NCBI RefSeq assembly: GCF_013408685.1
Contig: NZ_JACBZY010000001.1
Coordinates: 1,364,001 to 1,428,000 of the forward strand
From: Schumannella luteola
Lineage (GTDB): Bacteria; Actinomycetota; Actinomycetes; Actinomycetales; Microbacteriaceae
DNA: 64,000 nt
Reading direction: 5' to 3'
The notes under the pieces were generated by a model. It saw only the letters and a program-made list of their open reading frames with translations, did no database searches and was not told the origin of the DNA. Numbering within the stretch: position 1 is the first letter of the stretch; each line of letters begins with the position of its first letter. Positions 53,086-60,968 of this stretch are shown here, piece after piece. The position numbers and the translations under genes were made by a program.

Positions 53086-54240
53086 ATGAGATGGAGCGGG
53101 CAGCAGCTGGATGCCGAGCAGCAGGGCGCGCTGCCCGGGCTGGCGCGCCTGCACGACCTCGTCCGCTCGGTCAGCACTCCCGAATTCGCCGGAATCACCT
53201 TCCACGAGGTGATGGCCAAGAGCGCGCTCAACCACGTGCCGACGGCGGCCGCACTGCCCTTCGGCTGGACGATCAACCCCTATCGCGGGTGCAGTCACGC
53301 CTGCGTCTTCTGCTTCGCCCGGCGCACCCACGAATACCTCGACCTGGATGCCGGGCGCGACTTCGACGAGCAGATCATCGTCAAGGTCAACGTCGCCGAG
53401 GTGCTCGAGCGCGAGCTGGCCCGCCCGAGCTGGGGCCATCATCCGGTCGCGCTCGGCACCAACACCGATCCGTATCAGCGGGCCGAGGGGCGCTACCGGC
53501 TCATGCCCGGCGTCATCGCGGCGCTCGCCGCGTCGGGAACCCCGCTGAGCATCCTCACCAAGGGCACCCTGCTGCGGCGCGACCTGCCGCTGCTGCAGGC
53601 GGCCGCCGAGCGCGTGCCCGTCGACCTGGCGATGTCGATCGCCGTCTTCGACCCCGAGCTGCAGAAGTCGATCGAGCCGGGCGCCCCGAGCACCGAGGCG
53701 CGGCTGGCCACGATCGCGGCGGCGCGGGATGCCGGCTTCAGCCCGAGCGTCTTCCTCATGCCGGTGCTGCCCTGGCTCACCGACAGCCGCGACCATCTCG
53801 ACCGCGCACTGGGCCGCATCGCCGAGGCCGGGGCGAGCTCGGTGGCCTACTCGGCGCTGCATCTGCGCCCGGGCGCGCGCGAGTGGTACTTCTCCTGGCT
53901 CGCGCGCGAGCATCCCGACCTGGTCGGCCGCTACACCGATCTCTACCGCGATTCGAACTACGCGCCGAAGGACTACCGGCGCTGGCTCGCCGCCAAGATG
54001 CAGCCGCTGCTGCGCAAACACGGTCTCGGCCGCGCGCAGGAGGAGCCGTCGACCGGAGCGATCCGCTCGAGCGGGCTGCGCTCGCGCCCGACCGGGCCGC
54101 AGCCGAAGGTCGGCTTCGACGGCACGACGCACGGCGATCCCTCCTCGTCGGGTGGCGCCGTCGCCGATGGCGCCGAACGGATGCTCGCGGCCGAGCTGAG
54201 CCCGGCCGCCGCCGAGGCGCTGCAGCCGAAGCTGTTCTGA
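53086..54240 (+). CDS. Rv2578c-family radical SAM protein
   Basis: 384 residues. The radical SAM cysteine motif is present as CSHACVFC near residue 67 in the context TINPYRGCSHACVFCFARRTHEYLDLDAGRDFD. Downstream landmarks (ALGTNTDPYQRAEGRYRLMPGVIAALAA, LSILTKGTLLRRDLPLL, FLMPVLPWLTDS) match the Rv2578c/spore photoproduct lyase-like group that binds a 4Fe-4S cluster. The C-terminal 70 residues are variable. Biochemical activity is not known; the perfect LexA box in its promoter indicates a DNA-damage response role, and DNA photoproduct repair is a reasonable but untested idea. ATG 53086 follows the -10 box by seven bases; ATG 53091 is out of frame. Confidence 0.9.
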   Translation: MRWSGQQLDAEQQGALPGLARLHDLVRSVSTPEFAGITFHEVMAKSALNHVPTAAALPFGWTINPYRGCSHACVFCFARRTHEYLDLDAGRDFDEQIIVKVNVAEVLERELARPSWGHHPVALGTNTDPYQRAEGRYRLMPGVIAALAASGTPLSILTKGTLLRRDLPLLQAAAERVPVDLAMSIAVFDPELQKSIEPGAPSTEARLATIAAARDAGFSPSVFLMPVLPWLTDSRDHLDRALGRIAEAGASSVAYSALHLRPGAREWYFSWLAREHPDLVGRYTDLYRDSNYAPKDYRRWLAAKMQPLLRKHGLGRAQEEPSTGAIRSSGLRSRPTGPQPKVGFDGTTHGDPSSSGGAVADGAERMLAAELSPAAAEALQPKLF

Positions 54241-54387
54241 AGGCAGGGGAACCCGATGGGAGGCCGCGGAGGGCGAGATCCGTGAGCAGTGCGAGACGAC
54301 CGGCGAGCCCGGAGCCGCGGGGCCCGGGCCCGACCTGCGCGACGCCCGTTGCCGGGCGCGACGCGCCACACCCTCTAATCTGGAGGA

Positions 54388-55098
54388 ATGAGCATCCCGG
54401 GCGTCTCCGCTGCCCCCGGCGGCGACCCGCTCGGTGTGCGCACGCCGCGCCGCTCGCCGGTGCGTCTGGCCCTGCTCGACGACCACGAGGTGCTGCTCGA
54501 CTCGCTCAGCAGCTGGATCGCCGGCAACGCCCCCGACTTCGACGTCGTGCTCGCCGCGACCAGCTGGCTGCAGCTCGTGCACAGCCCGGCGTTCCCGACC
54601 GAGATGGTCTTCCTCGACCTGCAGCTCGCCGAGCCTGTGAGCATCGAGGCCCGCGTGCGCACCTGCCGCGCGGCCGGAGCCAAGGTGGTCGTGCTGACGA
54701 GTCTCGACACCCCGGAGGCCCGCGAGCGCGCGATGGCCGCCGGGGCCGCCGAGTTCCTGGCCAAGACGCTCCCGATGGCCGAGGTCATGGAGGCCGCCCG
54801 ACGGGTCATGGGCCTCGACGATGCCGGTACGGCCGGCGGATGGCGCCCGCCGCCCTCGGGTGCCGCAGCACATCCCGAGCACGTGCGCCCGCGGCTCAGC
54901 CCGGGCGAGGAGGAAGCGCTCAAGCTCTACGTCGCCGGCCACAGCACCGCCGAGGTCGCCGCCGAGATGAACGTGCAGTACGAGACCGCGAAGACCTACC
55001 TGCGCCGCGTGCGCGAGAAGTACGCCAAGGTGGGCCGCCCCGCGGGCAAGAAGGCCGAGCTGATCCGCCGCGCGGCGGAAGACGGGATCCTGGAGTAG
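54388..55098 (+). CDS. LuxR-type response regulator, orphan
   Basis: 236 residues. Receiver-like domain at residues 25-140 (VRLALLDDHEVLLDSLSSWI with acidic DD pair, phospho-acceptor Asp near residue 77 in MVFLDLQL, Thr in VVVLTSLD, Lys in EFLAKTLPM), a Pro/Gly linker, then a LuxR helix-turn-helix at about 168-230 (LSPGEEEALKLYVAGHSTAEVAAEMNVQYETAKTYLRRVREKYAKVGRPAGKKAELIRRA). No histidine kinase gene is adjacent. TAATCT (54376-54381) ends six bases before the ATG, and GGAGGA sits in between, so the start is supported either way. tdk follows two bases after its stop. Confidence 0.86.
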   Translation: MSIPGVSAAPGGDPLGVRTPRRSPVRLALLDDHEVLLDSLSSWIAGNAPDFDVVLAATSWLQLVHSPAFPTEMVFLDLQLAEPVSIEARVRTCRAAGAKVVVLTSLDTPEARERAMAAGAAEFLAKTLPMAEVMEAARRVMGLDDAGTAGGWRPPPSGAAAHPEHVRPRLSPGEEEALKLYVAGHSTAEVAAEMNVQYETAKTYLRRVREKYAKVGRPAGKKAELIRRAAEDGILE

Positions 55099-55100
55099 CG

Positions 55101-55766
55101 ATGGCGAAGCTCTACTTCCGCTACGGCGCGATGAACTCGGGCAAGAGCACCGCGCTGCTGCAGGCGGCGTTCAACTACGAGGAGCGCGGCCAGCACGTGC
55201 TGCTCGCCAAGCCCTCCGTCGACTCGAAGGGCGACGACGCGATCGTCTCCCGCCTCGGCGTCACGCGCTCGGTCGACTTCACCGTCGGGCCCGACGACGA
55301 CATCCGCGCCACCTTCGCCAGCGAGCGTCGCGCCGTGATCGAGCGCACCGAGAAGGACGTCAGCTGCCTGCTCGTCGACGAGGCGCAGTTCCTCACCGAG
55401 GGCCAGGTCGACGACCTCTTCCGCATCGTCATCGAAGACGACGTGCCGGTGCTCGCCTACGGCATCCGCACCGACTTCCAGACCGTCGCCTTCCCCGGCA
55501 GCCGTCGCCTGCTCGAGGTCGCGCACTCCCTGGAAGAGCTCAAGACGATCTGCCGCTGCGGCCGCAAGGCCGTCTTCAACGCACGCACCGTCGACGGCCG
55601 GTTCATCTTCGACGGCGAGCAGGTCGCGATCGACGGCGTCGCCGTCGGCTACGAGTCGCTCTGCGGCGCCTGCTACCTCGAGGAGAGCGGCGGCGTGCTC
55701 AACAACGGCTGGCGCCCCCGCCTCGACTTCAGCTACAAGTCGGGCCCCGACGCCGACTTCGCCTGA
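55101..55766 (+). CDS. tdk: Thymidine kinase
   Basis: 221 residues; salvages thymidine to dTMP with ATP. Type II TK features: P-loop YGAMNSGKSTALLQAA at the N-terminus, LLVDEAQFLTEGQVDDL, GIRTDFQTVAFPGSRRLLEVA, zinc-binding cysteines in CRCGRKAVFNARTVDG and YESLCGACYLEE, and the lasso tail. The ATG is two bases after the LuxR-type regulator stop, with GGAG at 55091-55094 inside the end of that gene, so both are on one transcript. The last codons are partly duplicated just after the stop. Confidence 0.94.
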   Translation: MAKLYFRYGAMNSGKSTALLQAAFNYEERGQHVLLAKPSVDSKGDDAIVSRLGVTRSVDFTVGPDDDIRATFASERRAVIERTEKDVSCLLVDEAQFLTEGQVDDLFRIVIEDDVPVLAYGIRTDFQTVAFPGSRRLLEVAHSLEELKTICRCGRKAVFNARTVDGRFIFDGEQVAIDGVAVGYESLCGACYLEESGGVLNNGWRPRLDFSYKSGPDADFA

Positions 55767-55829
55767 GACCCCGCGAGTTCGCGGGCTGTGACGGCGACTT
55801 CGCCTGCCCGCGAGCCCGCGAGCCGTGAC
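55751..55829 (+). repeat. Imperfect tandem duplication of the tdk 3' end
   Basis: The stretch from CGCCGACTTCGCCTG (55751-55765, including the tdk stop region) to about 55791 is repeated, with small indels, from 55792 to 55829 (CGGCGACTTCGCCTG ... GAGCCGTGAC). Both copies contain short CGCGA/CGCG hairpin elements. The second copy is out of the gene. Confidence 0.55.
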
Positions 55830-55870
55830 CTCGGAATCCGCGCGGCGGCGCGGCGTCGTGACGTGACCGG

Positions 55871-56509
55871 CTAGCCGACCGCGCGGATGATGAGCTGGGC
55901 CGTGATGACCGCGGCGAGGATCGGGACGGCGGCGATCGCGTAGCGGAGGCCGCGGACGAGGTGGCGGCGCTGCGGCTTGCCGGCCGTGCGCACGAGGCCG
56001 AGCCCGGTCACGACGGCGACGCTCGCGGTCACGATCCAGGGGAGTCCCCAGCGCACGAACTCCGACACCTCCTGGGTGCGCGTCGAGAGCAGGTCGAGTC
56101 CAGGGCGATCCGCGTCTCCGAGGGAAGCGCCGCTGAGACTGAGCCACGCCAGCACCGCGGCCCAGGCGAGCGTCAGCGCGAGACCGACTGCGAACCCCCA
56201 GCGGGCGACGGGGATGAGCGGGGGCTCGGGCTGCTCGGAGTCGCCCAGCGCGATCACGAGCGCGCCGAGCGAGACCGCGAGCGAGGTGAGGATCACCGCG
56301 GAGACCGAGGTGTCGAGCCCGCCGTTCAGGATCGTGCCGGCGGCGGTCGCGAAGGGGCGTGCGATGAGCGCCGCGAGGGCCGGTGCGCCCAGTGCCACGA
56401 CGATCGCCGAGAGATGCGGGGCGATGCGCGTCGCGGTGTGCGTCGCGGTCGGCTCGCTCGACGGCGGAACGGGGGAGTCGGACACGTCTCGATTCTGTCG
56501 TGCCATCAC
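55871..56509 (-). CDS. Membrane protein of unknown function
   Basis: 212 residues with five hydrophobic segments (LSAIVVALGAPALAALIARPFA, VSAVILTSLAVSLGALVIAL, WGFAVGLALTLAWAAVLAWLSL, PWIVTASVAVVTGLGLV, YAIAAVPILAAVITAQLII) behind a hydrophilic N-terminus. No recognised domain. GTG or ATG starts between 56509 and 56500 are possible; the first Met is used here. It converges with tdk, and tRNA-Pro lies upstream on the same strand. Confidence 0.62.
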   Translation of the reverse strand: MMARQNRDVSDSPVPPSSEPTATHTATRIAPHLSAIVVALGAPALAALIARPFATAAGTILNGGLDTSVSAVILTSLAVSLGALVIALGDSEQPEPPLIPVARWGFAVGLALTLAWAAVLAWLSLSGASLGDADRPGLDLLSTRTQEVSEFVRWGLPWIVTASVAVVTGLGLVRTAGKPQRRHLVRGLRYAIAAVPILAAVITAQLIIRAVG

Positions 56510-56526
56510 CGCGGAACGGAAACGCG

Positions 56527-56556
56527 GAAGAGGGCCGCCCGAAGGCGACCCTCTTC
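56527..56556 (-). terminator. Hairpin downstream of tRNA-Pro
   Basis: GAAGAGGG (56527-56534) pairs with CCCTCTTC (56549-56556), with inner GCC/GGC pairing. It lies 22 bases beyond the tRNA 3' end on the minus strand. Confidence 0.68.
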
Positions 56557-56578
56557 TGCTGTGTTCTCTTCAGATCTG

Positions 56579-56652
56579 TCGGGGTAACAGGATTTGAACC
56601 TGCGACCTCGTCGTCCCGAACGACGCGCGCTACCAAACTGCGCCATACCCCG
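56579..56652 (-). tRNA. tRNA-Pro(CGG)
   Basis: 74-base cloverleaf on the minus strand. Acceptor CGGGGTA/TACCCCG with discriminator A, D arm GGCGCAGTTTGGTAGCGC, anticodon arm GTCGTTCGGGACGAC with anticodon CGG, variable AGGTC, T arm CAGGTTCAAATCCTG. It reads CCG proline codons, which are frequent here. Confidence 0.95.
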
Positions 56653-56683
56653 GTCTTGAAGTGCTGCCGCGAGCGGCAACCTG

Positions 56684-57646
56684 TCAAGGATAGCCGACTT
56701 CTGAGGCGGTCAGTGTCACGACCACCGCTTCGGGTGCGCACGCGAAGCGCACGGGTGCGTAGATCGAGGTGCCGAGGCCCGCGGAGACGTCGAGGAAGGC
56801 GCTCGAGCGAGCGCTGCGCCACACGCTGAGACCCTGCGCCTGCGCCGGCGGGATGTCGCAGTTGGTGACGAGGGCGGGACGCCCGGGGATGCGCACCTGA
56901 CCGCCGTGCGTGTGCCCGGCGAAGATGAGATCCGCGCCCTGGGTGGTCAGCGCATCCAGCACCCGCCGGTAGGGCGCGTGGGTCACGCCGATGCTCACGA
57001 CCGGCTCGACCTCGTCGCTCGACCACTCGACGTTCTCGCGCAGCTCCTCGATCGTGCCGGGCAGCGCATCCAGTCGGTCCCAGCCGCGGTGCGCGTCGCC
57101 GGTTCCGAAGAACTCGAGGCGCGTGCCCTTCAGCTCGATCGCGCGGGCGTGGTTGTTGAGGTCGAGCCAGCCGAAGTCGAGCTCGAAGAGCCGGTTGAGA
57201 CCGGCGGTGTCGAGATCCATCGGCCGCTTGCCGTGGCCCTCGCTGGGGAAGAAGTAGCCGAAGGGGTTCTTCAGCACCGGTCCGTAGTAGTCGTTCGAAC
57301 CGTGGGCGAAGACGCCGGCCGTGCCCGCGAAGGGCTCCAGCGCGTAGTGCAGCGCGTCGAGTGCATCGGGGTGACCGTAGTTGTCGCCCGTGTCCACGAT
57401 CAGATCGGGCTCGTAGCGCGCGAGCGAGCGCACGAACTCCTGCTTGCCGTGCTGCCACGGCGCCATGTGCAGGTCGCTGAGGTGCAGCACCGTGATGTCG
57501 CGGCTGCCCGGGGGCAGGATCGGCAGGATCTCCTCGCGCACCGTCCAGCGCGTGCGCTCGACGAAGACGCCGTAGGCGGCGACCGCGGCGCCGGCCGCGA
57601 CGGTCAGCCCGAGGGCGGTCGCCGTCGTGCGGCCGGCGCGCGCCAT
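56684..57646 (-). CDS. Membrane-anchored metallophosphoesterase
   Basis: 320 residues. An N-terminal membrane anchor (TTATALGLTVAAGAAVAAYGVFVE) is followed by the calcineurin-like domain: VLHLSDLHMAPW, LIVDTGDNYG, FAHGSNDYYGP, and the C-terminal FAGHTHGGQVRIPG. All metal ligands are present. It resembles YkuE/Rv3683-type phosphoesterases. ATG 57646 is chosen because it overlaps the stop of the penicillin-binding protein gene (TGATG); this ponA-phosphoesterase pair is conserved in actinobacteria and suggests a job in envelope metabolism. Substrate unknown. Confidence 0.88.
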   Translation of the reverse strand: MARAGRTTATALGLTVAAGAAVAAYGVFVERTRWTVREEILPILPPGSRDITVLHLSDLHMAPWQHGKQEFVRSLARYEPDLIVDTGDNYGHPDALDALHYALEPFAGTAGVFAHGSNDYYGPVLKNPFGYFFPSEGHGKRPMDLDTAGLNRLFELDFGWLDLNNHARAIELKGTRLEFFGTGDAHRGWDRLDALPGTIEELRENVEWSSDEVEPVVSIGVTHAPYRRVLDALTTQGADLIFAGHTHGGQVRIPGRPALVTNCDIPPAQAQGLSVWRSARSSAFLDVSAGLGTSIYAPVRFACAPEAVVVTLTASEVGYP

Positions 57647-60186
57647 CAGCAGCGGAACTTCTTGTAGTCGAGCGTGATCGGCGTCGACGGGTTGGCCATC
57701 GCCCCTCCCGCGGGAGTCTGCGCCGTCACGACCGGCTGCGCATCCGCGGGTTGGCTCGTGGCCGTGCATTGACCTTGGGCGACGTTCGCGAAGCCGGCGT
57801 CGTTCAAGGTCTTCTTGGCTTGATCGAGCGTCTGCCCCGTCGTATCGGGCACTGTCTTGCCCTGCCCGTTCGAGGTGAAGACGGTGACCGTCGTGCCCTT
57901 CGCGACCGAGGAGCTGCCCGCCGGGTCGGTGCGCACGATAGTGCCGGCCGGCTGGTCGGAGTCGATCTGGCCGCCGTCGGCGAAGAGCAGGTCGGCGTTC
58001 TCGATGATCGGCTGCGCCTTATCGATCGTCTGCCCCGTCACATCGGGCACGATCGTCGGCTTTCCGGTCAGCAGGTTCGGGTCGGCGGCCGGGAGCCGCT
58101 CGCCCTTGTGGTTGATGTCGACCGCGGTCGCGATCCCCTTGAAGATGCTGTTGCGCAGCTCGGCCGCGCGAATGCCCTTCACCGAGATGCGGCGCAGGTT
58201 CTGGCCGCCCGAGATGTTGCCGACCCAGAGCGAGGTCGACGCGGCGGTCGTGGCGCCGTTCGTCCAGGTCTGCTTGGCCTCATCGGTGGTACCCGTCTTG
58301 CCGGCGTAGAAGCTGCCATCGTTCGGTCGGGCCGCGACGGCGGTACCGCCGCTGGCGAACACGCCGCCCATCACGTTCGCCGCGGTGTCGGCGACGTTGG
58401 CCGGGATCGCCTGCGTGCAGTCGCCCACCTGGCCCGGCAGCTCGGTTCCGTCGGGCGCGATGATCTTGTCGACGATGGTCGGCTTGCAGTAGTTGCCGTG
58501 GTCGACGATCGCGGCGTAGGCGGCGGCCATCATGAGCGGGCCGACGTTGTTGTCGCAGGTGCCGATCGCGCAGATCGGCACGGTCTGCAGCGGCTTCTTC
58601 GAGTCGTAGGCGTTGTGGATGCCGAGCTTCGCGGCGACGTCGGCGATGTCGCACTGGTCGACCTTGGTCGCCATCTGCAGGAACACCGAGTTGACCGACT
58701 GAGCGGTACCGCGAGCGACCGTGAAGGGGCCGCTCTCATTGGCGTCGTTGCGGAACTGGAACGAGCCGCCGCCCGGGGTCGCGCCGCAGGTCTTGAACTT
58801 CGAGAACGGGAGCGACTTCACGCTCGCGTCGAACGACTGGTTCACGCCGTTGCCGGCCTCGAGGTAGGCGAGCAGCGTGATCGGCTTGTAGGTCGATCCG
58901 GGCTGGAAGCCGCGCGATCCACCGTGATCGACGTCGGCGGTGTAGTTGATCGCCGTCGTCGTGGTGTCGGTGCTCCCGCGGTCGTCGAAGTCCTTGTTCT
59001 GCGCCATCACGAGGATGCGGCCGCTGCCGGGCTGCACGGTCGCCGCGGCGGCGCCGAGCTGGAAGCGGGTCTCGTCGACGGGGGCGCGCTGCTGCAGCAC
59101 CGTGCGGGCGGCGATCTGCGCGTTCGCGTCGATCGACAGGAAGAACTTGTAGCCGCCGGTCTTGTAGTTCTCCTTGCGCTCCGTGGCGTTCGCACCGAGC
59201 GAGGTCAGCTCGGTGATCGAGTTGCGCAGGTAGTCGCAGGGGAGGCGGTAGTTCGGGTCGGCGTAGGCGCATCCGCTGGTCGGCGGCGTGATGTGCACGA
59301 AGTTCGCATCGACCGGGGTCGCGAGGGCCTCGTCGCGCTGCTTCTCGTCGATGAACTTGGCCGCGTACATCTTCTTGATGATGTAGTCGCGCCGCTCCTG
59401 GTTCTTCGCGTAGTTGTCGGGGTTCGACAGGCGCAGCTGGTCGGGGCTCTGGGTGATCGCGATGATCGAGGCCGACTGGGCGATCGTCAGATCGCTCGCG
59501 TTGACCGAGAAGTACTGGTTGGCGGCGGCCTGCACGCCGTAGGTGTTCACACCGAAGTTCGCGATGTTGAGGTAGCCCTGCAGGATCTCGTCTTTGGAGT
59601 ACTGCTTGGCCAGGCTGATGGCGAGCTTGATCTCCTTGAGCTTGCGGCTCGGGGTCGCCACGGTCGCGTCGTTGTAGGCCTTCTCCTGCGCGTCCTTGTC
59701 GCCCTCGTTCTCGTTGAGGGCCTTCTGCACGAGGATGTTGCGCACGGTCTGCATCGCGAGCGTCGATCCACCCGTGTCGCCCGAGCCGGTCGCGTAGCCG
59801 AAGCCCGCTCGCATGAGCGACTGCAGGTCGACTCCGCCGTGCTCGTAGAAGCGCACGTCCTCACCGGCGATGGCGGCCTTCTTGACCCAGTCGCTCATCT
59901 GGTCGAGCTTGACCTCTTGACGGTTCTGGTCGTAGACCGTCGCGATCTTCAGCGGATTGCCGTCGGGACCGGTGATGTAGATCTCGTTCTGCTGCTTCTG
60001 CTTCCCGAGGGTGATGTAGTCGGGCAGACCCTCGAAGATGCCGATGGTGCTCGAGGCGGTCATGCCGGTCACGGCGAGGGCCGGGGCGACCATGACGGTC
60101 ACCAGAACACCGGCGAGGGCGCTGAAACCGAGGGTGCCGAGGGTGGCGCCGATGAGCGAGCTCACCGTCTTCTTCTGGGCAGGCAT
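57646..60186 (-). CDS. ponA: Bifunctional penicillin-binding protein with PASTA domains
   Basis: 846 residues; class A PBP making and cross-linking peptidoglycan outside the membrane. One N-terminal membrane anchor (LGTLGFSALAGVLVTVMVAPALAV); transglycosylase domain at about 75-260 (AAIAGEDVRFYEHGGVDLQSLMRAG, TGGSTLAMQTVRNIL); transpeptidase domain at about 360-680 with SxxK in STYKPITLL, SVNSVFLQMA as SxN, and KTGTTDEAKQTW as KTG; two C-terminal PASTA domains (VPDVTGQTIDKAQPIIE; VPDTTGQTLDQAKKTLNDAG), like PonA2. TACCAT (minus strand) ends seven bases before the ATG, so the start may be leaderless. The metallophosphoesterase gene overlaps its stop. Confidence 0.95.
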   Translation of the reverse strand: MPAQKKTVSSLIGATLGTLGFSALAGVLVTVMVAPALAVTGMTASSTIGIFEGLPDYITLGKQKQQNEIYITGPDGNPLKIATVYDQNRQEVKLDQMSDWVKKAAIAGEDVRFYEHGGVDLQSLMRAGFGYATGSGDTGGSTLAMQTVRNILVQKALNENEGDKDAQEKAYNDATVATPSRKLKEIKLAISLAKQYSKDEILQGYLNIANFGVNTYGVQAAANQYFSVNASDLTIAQSASIIAITQSPDQLRLSNPDNYAKNQERRDYIIKKMYAAKFIDEKQRDEALATPVDANFVHITPPTSGCAYADPNYRLPCDYLRNSITELTSLGANATERKENYKTGGYKFFLSIDANAQIAARTVLQQRAPVDETRFQLGAAAATVQPGSGRILVMAQNKDFDDRGSTDTTTTAINYTADVDHGGSRGFQPGSTYKPITLLAYLEAGNGVNQSFDASVKSLPFSKFKTCGATPGGGSFQFRNDANESGPFTVARGTAQSVNSVFLQMATKVDQCDIADVAAKLGIHNAYDSKKPLQTVPICAIGTCDNNVGPLMMAAAYAAIVDHGNYCKPTIVDKIIAPDGTELPGQVGDCTQAIPANVADTAANVMGGVFASGGTAVAARPNDGSFYAGKTGTTDEAKQTWTNGATTAASTSLWVGNISGGQNLRRISVKGIRAAELRNSIFKGIATAVDINHKGERLPAADPNLLTGKPTIVPDVTGQTIDKAQPIIENADLLFADGGQIDSDQPAGTIVRTDPAGSSSVAKGTTVTVFTSNGQGKTVPDTTGQTLDQAKKTLNDAGFANVAQGQCTATSQPADAQPVVTAQTPAGGAMANPSTPITLDYKKFRC

Positions 60187-60239
60187 AGGCTCGATGGTAC
60201 GTTACGGCCCCTCGCCCCCGACTGAATGGATGCCCAACG

Positions 60240-60410
60240 ATGCCGACCTGGGAATACCTGACGACGCCGCTCCTGATCCACAACACGACGGCGATCCTCA
60301 ACAACTGGGGATCCCAGGGCTGGGAGCTCGTGCAGATCGTCACCGGTCCCGAGGGCGGACTCGTCGCCTATCTGAAGCGTCCGGTCGCGGCGGCGGGAGC
60401 TGAGGCGTGA
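60240..60410 (+). CDS. Small DUF4177-like protein
   Basis: 56 residues: starts MPTWEYLTTPLLIHNTTAIL, then NNWGSQGWELVQIVTGPEGG, then LVAYLKRP. The W-E-Y opening and GWELVQI match DUF4177-type small proteins and the small gene that precedes the RidA gene in mycobacteria (Rv3678A, from memory). Function unknown. The stop overlaps the ridA start by four bases (GTGA), so the two are coupled. It is divergent from ponA, with 53 bases between the start codons. Confidence 0.85.
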   Translation: MPTWEYLTTPLLIHNTTAILNNWGSQGWELVQIVTGPEGGLVAYLKRPVAAAGAEA

Positions 60411-60892
60411 GCGGTCGCATCGAGGCGCGTCTCGCCGAGCTCGGGCTGACCCTGCCGGCCGTCGCCGCTCCGGTCGCCGCCTACATTCCGGCCGTCACGA
60501 CCGGGAACCTCGTCTACACCTCGGGCCAGCTGCCCTTCACCGACGGCGCCCTGCCGGCGACCGGGAAGGTCGCAGCGGATGCGGCCGCGGGGTCGGGACT
60601 CGTCGCGGCCGAGGACGCGAAGGCCTACGCCCGCACCGCCGCGCTCAACGCGCTCGCCGCCGTGGAGAGCGTGATCGGCTCGCTCGACCGCGTCACCCGC
60701 GTCGTCAAGGTCGTCGGCTTCGTCGCCTCCGACCCGGCCTTCACCGGCCAGCCGGGCGTGATCAACGGCGCCTCGGAGCTGCTCGGCGAGGTCTTCGGCG
60801 ACGCCGGCATCCACGCCCGCAGCGCGGTCGGCGTCGCGGTGCTGCCGCTCGACGCGCCCGTCGAGGTCGAGCTGGTCGTCGAGTTCGCCTGA
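60407..60892 (+). CDS. RidA/YjgF-family protein
   Basis: 161 residues of the RidA-like enamine/imine deaminase superfamily, in the longer (about 150 aa) actinobacterial subgroup. Visible are VTTGNLVYTSGQLPFTDGALPATGKV, AAVESVIGSLDRVTRVVKVVGFVASDPAFTGQPGVINGASELLGEVFGDAGIHARSAVGVAVLPLDAPVEVELVVEFA, with the conserved Arg near the end of the ARSAVGV strand. It is translated together with the small DUF4177-like protein. Canonical RidA removes reactive 2-aminoacrylate; whether this subgroup does so is not settled. Confidence 0.86.
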   Translation: MSGRIEARLAELGLTLPAVAAPVAAYIPAVTTGNLVYTSGQLPFTDGALPATGKVAADAAAGSGLVAAEDAKAYARTAALNALAAVESVIGSLDRVTRVVKVVGFVASDPAFTGQPGVINGASELLGEVFGDAGIHARSAVGVAVLPLDAPVEVELVVEFA

Positions 60893-60908
60893 GCCGGCGT
60901 CCCGGATT

Positions 60909-60953
60909 CGACGAAGGCCCCCTCCCGCGGATGCGGTGAAGGGGCCTTCGTCG
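60909..60953. terminator. Bidirectional terminator between ridA and acs
   Basis: CGACGAAGGCCCC (60909-60921) is perfectly complementary to GGGGCCTTCGTCG (60941-60953), loop 19 bases. It lies 17 bases after ridA and 16 bases after the end of acs on the opposite strand. Confidence 0.82.
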
Positions 60954-60968
60954 TTCGCGGGCCGCTGC

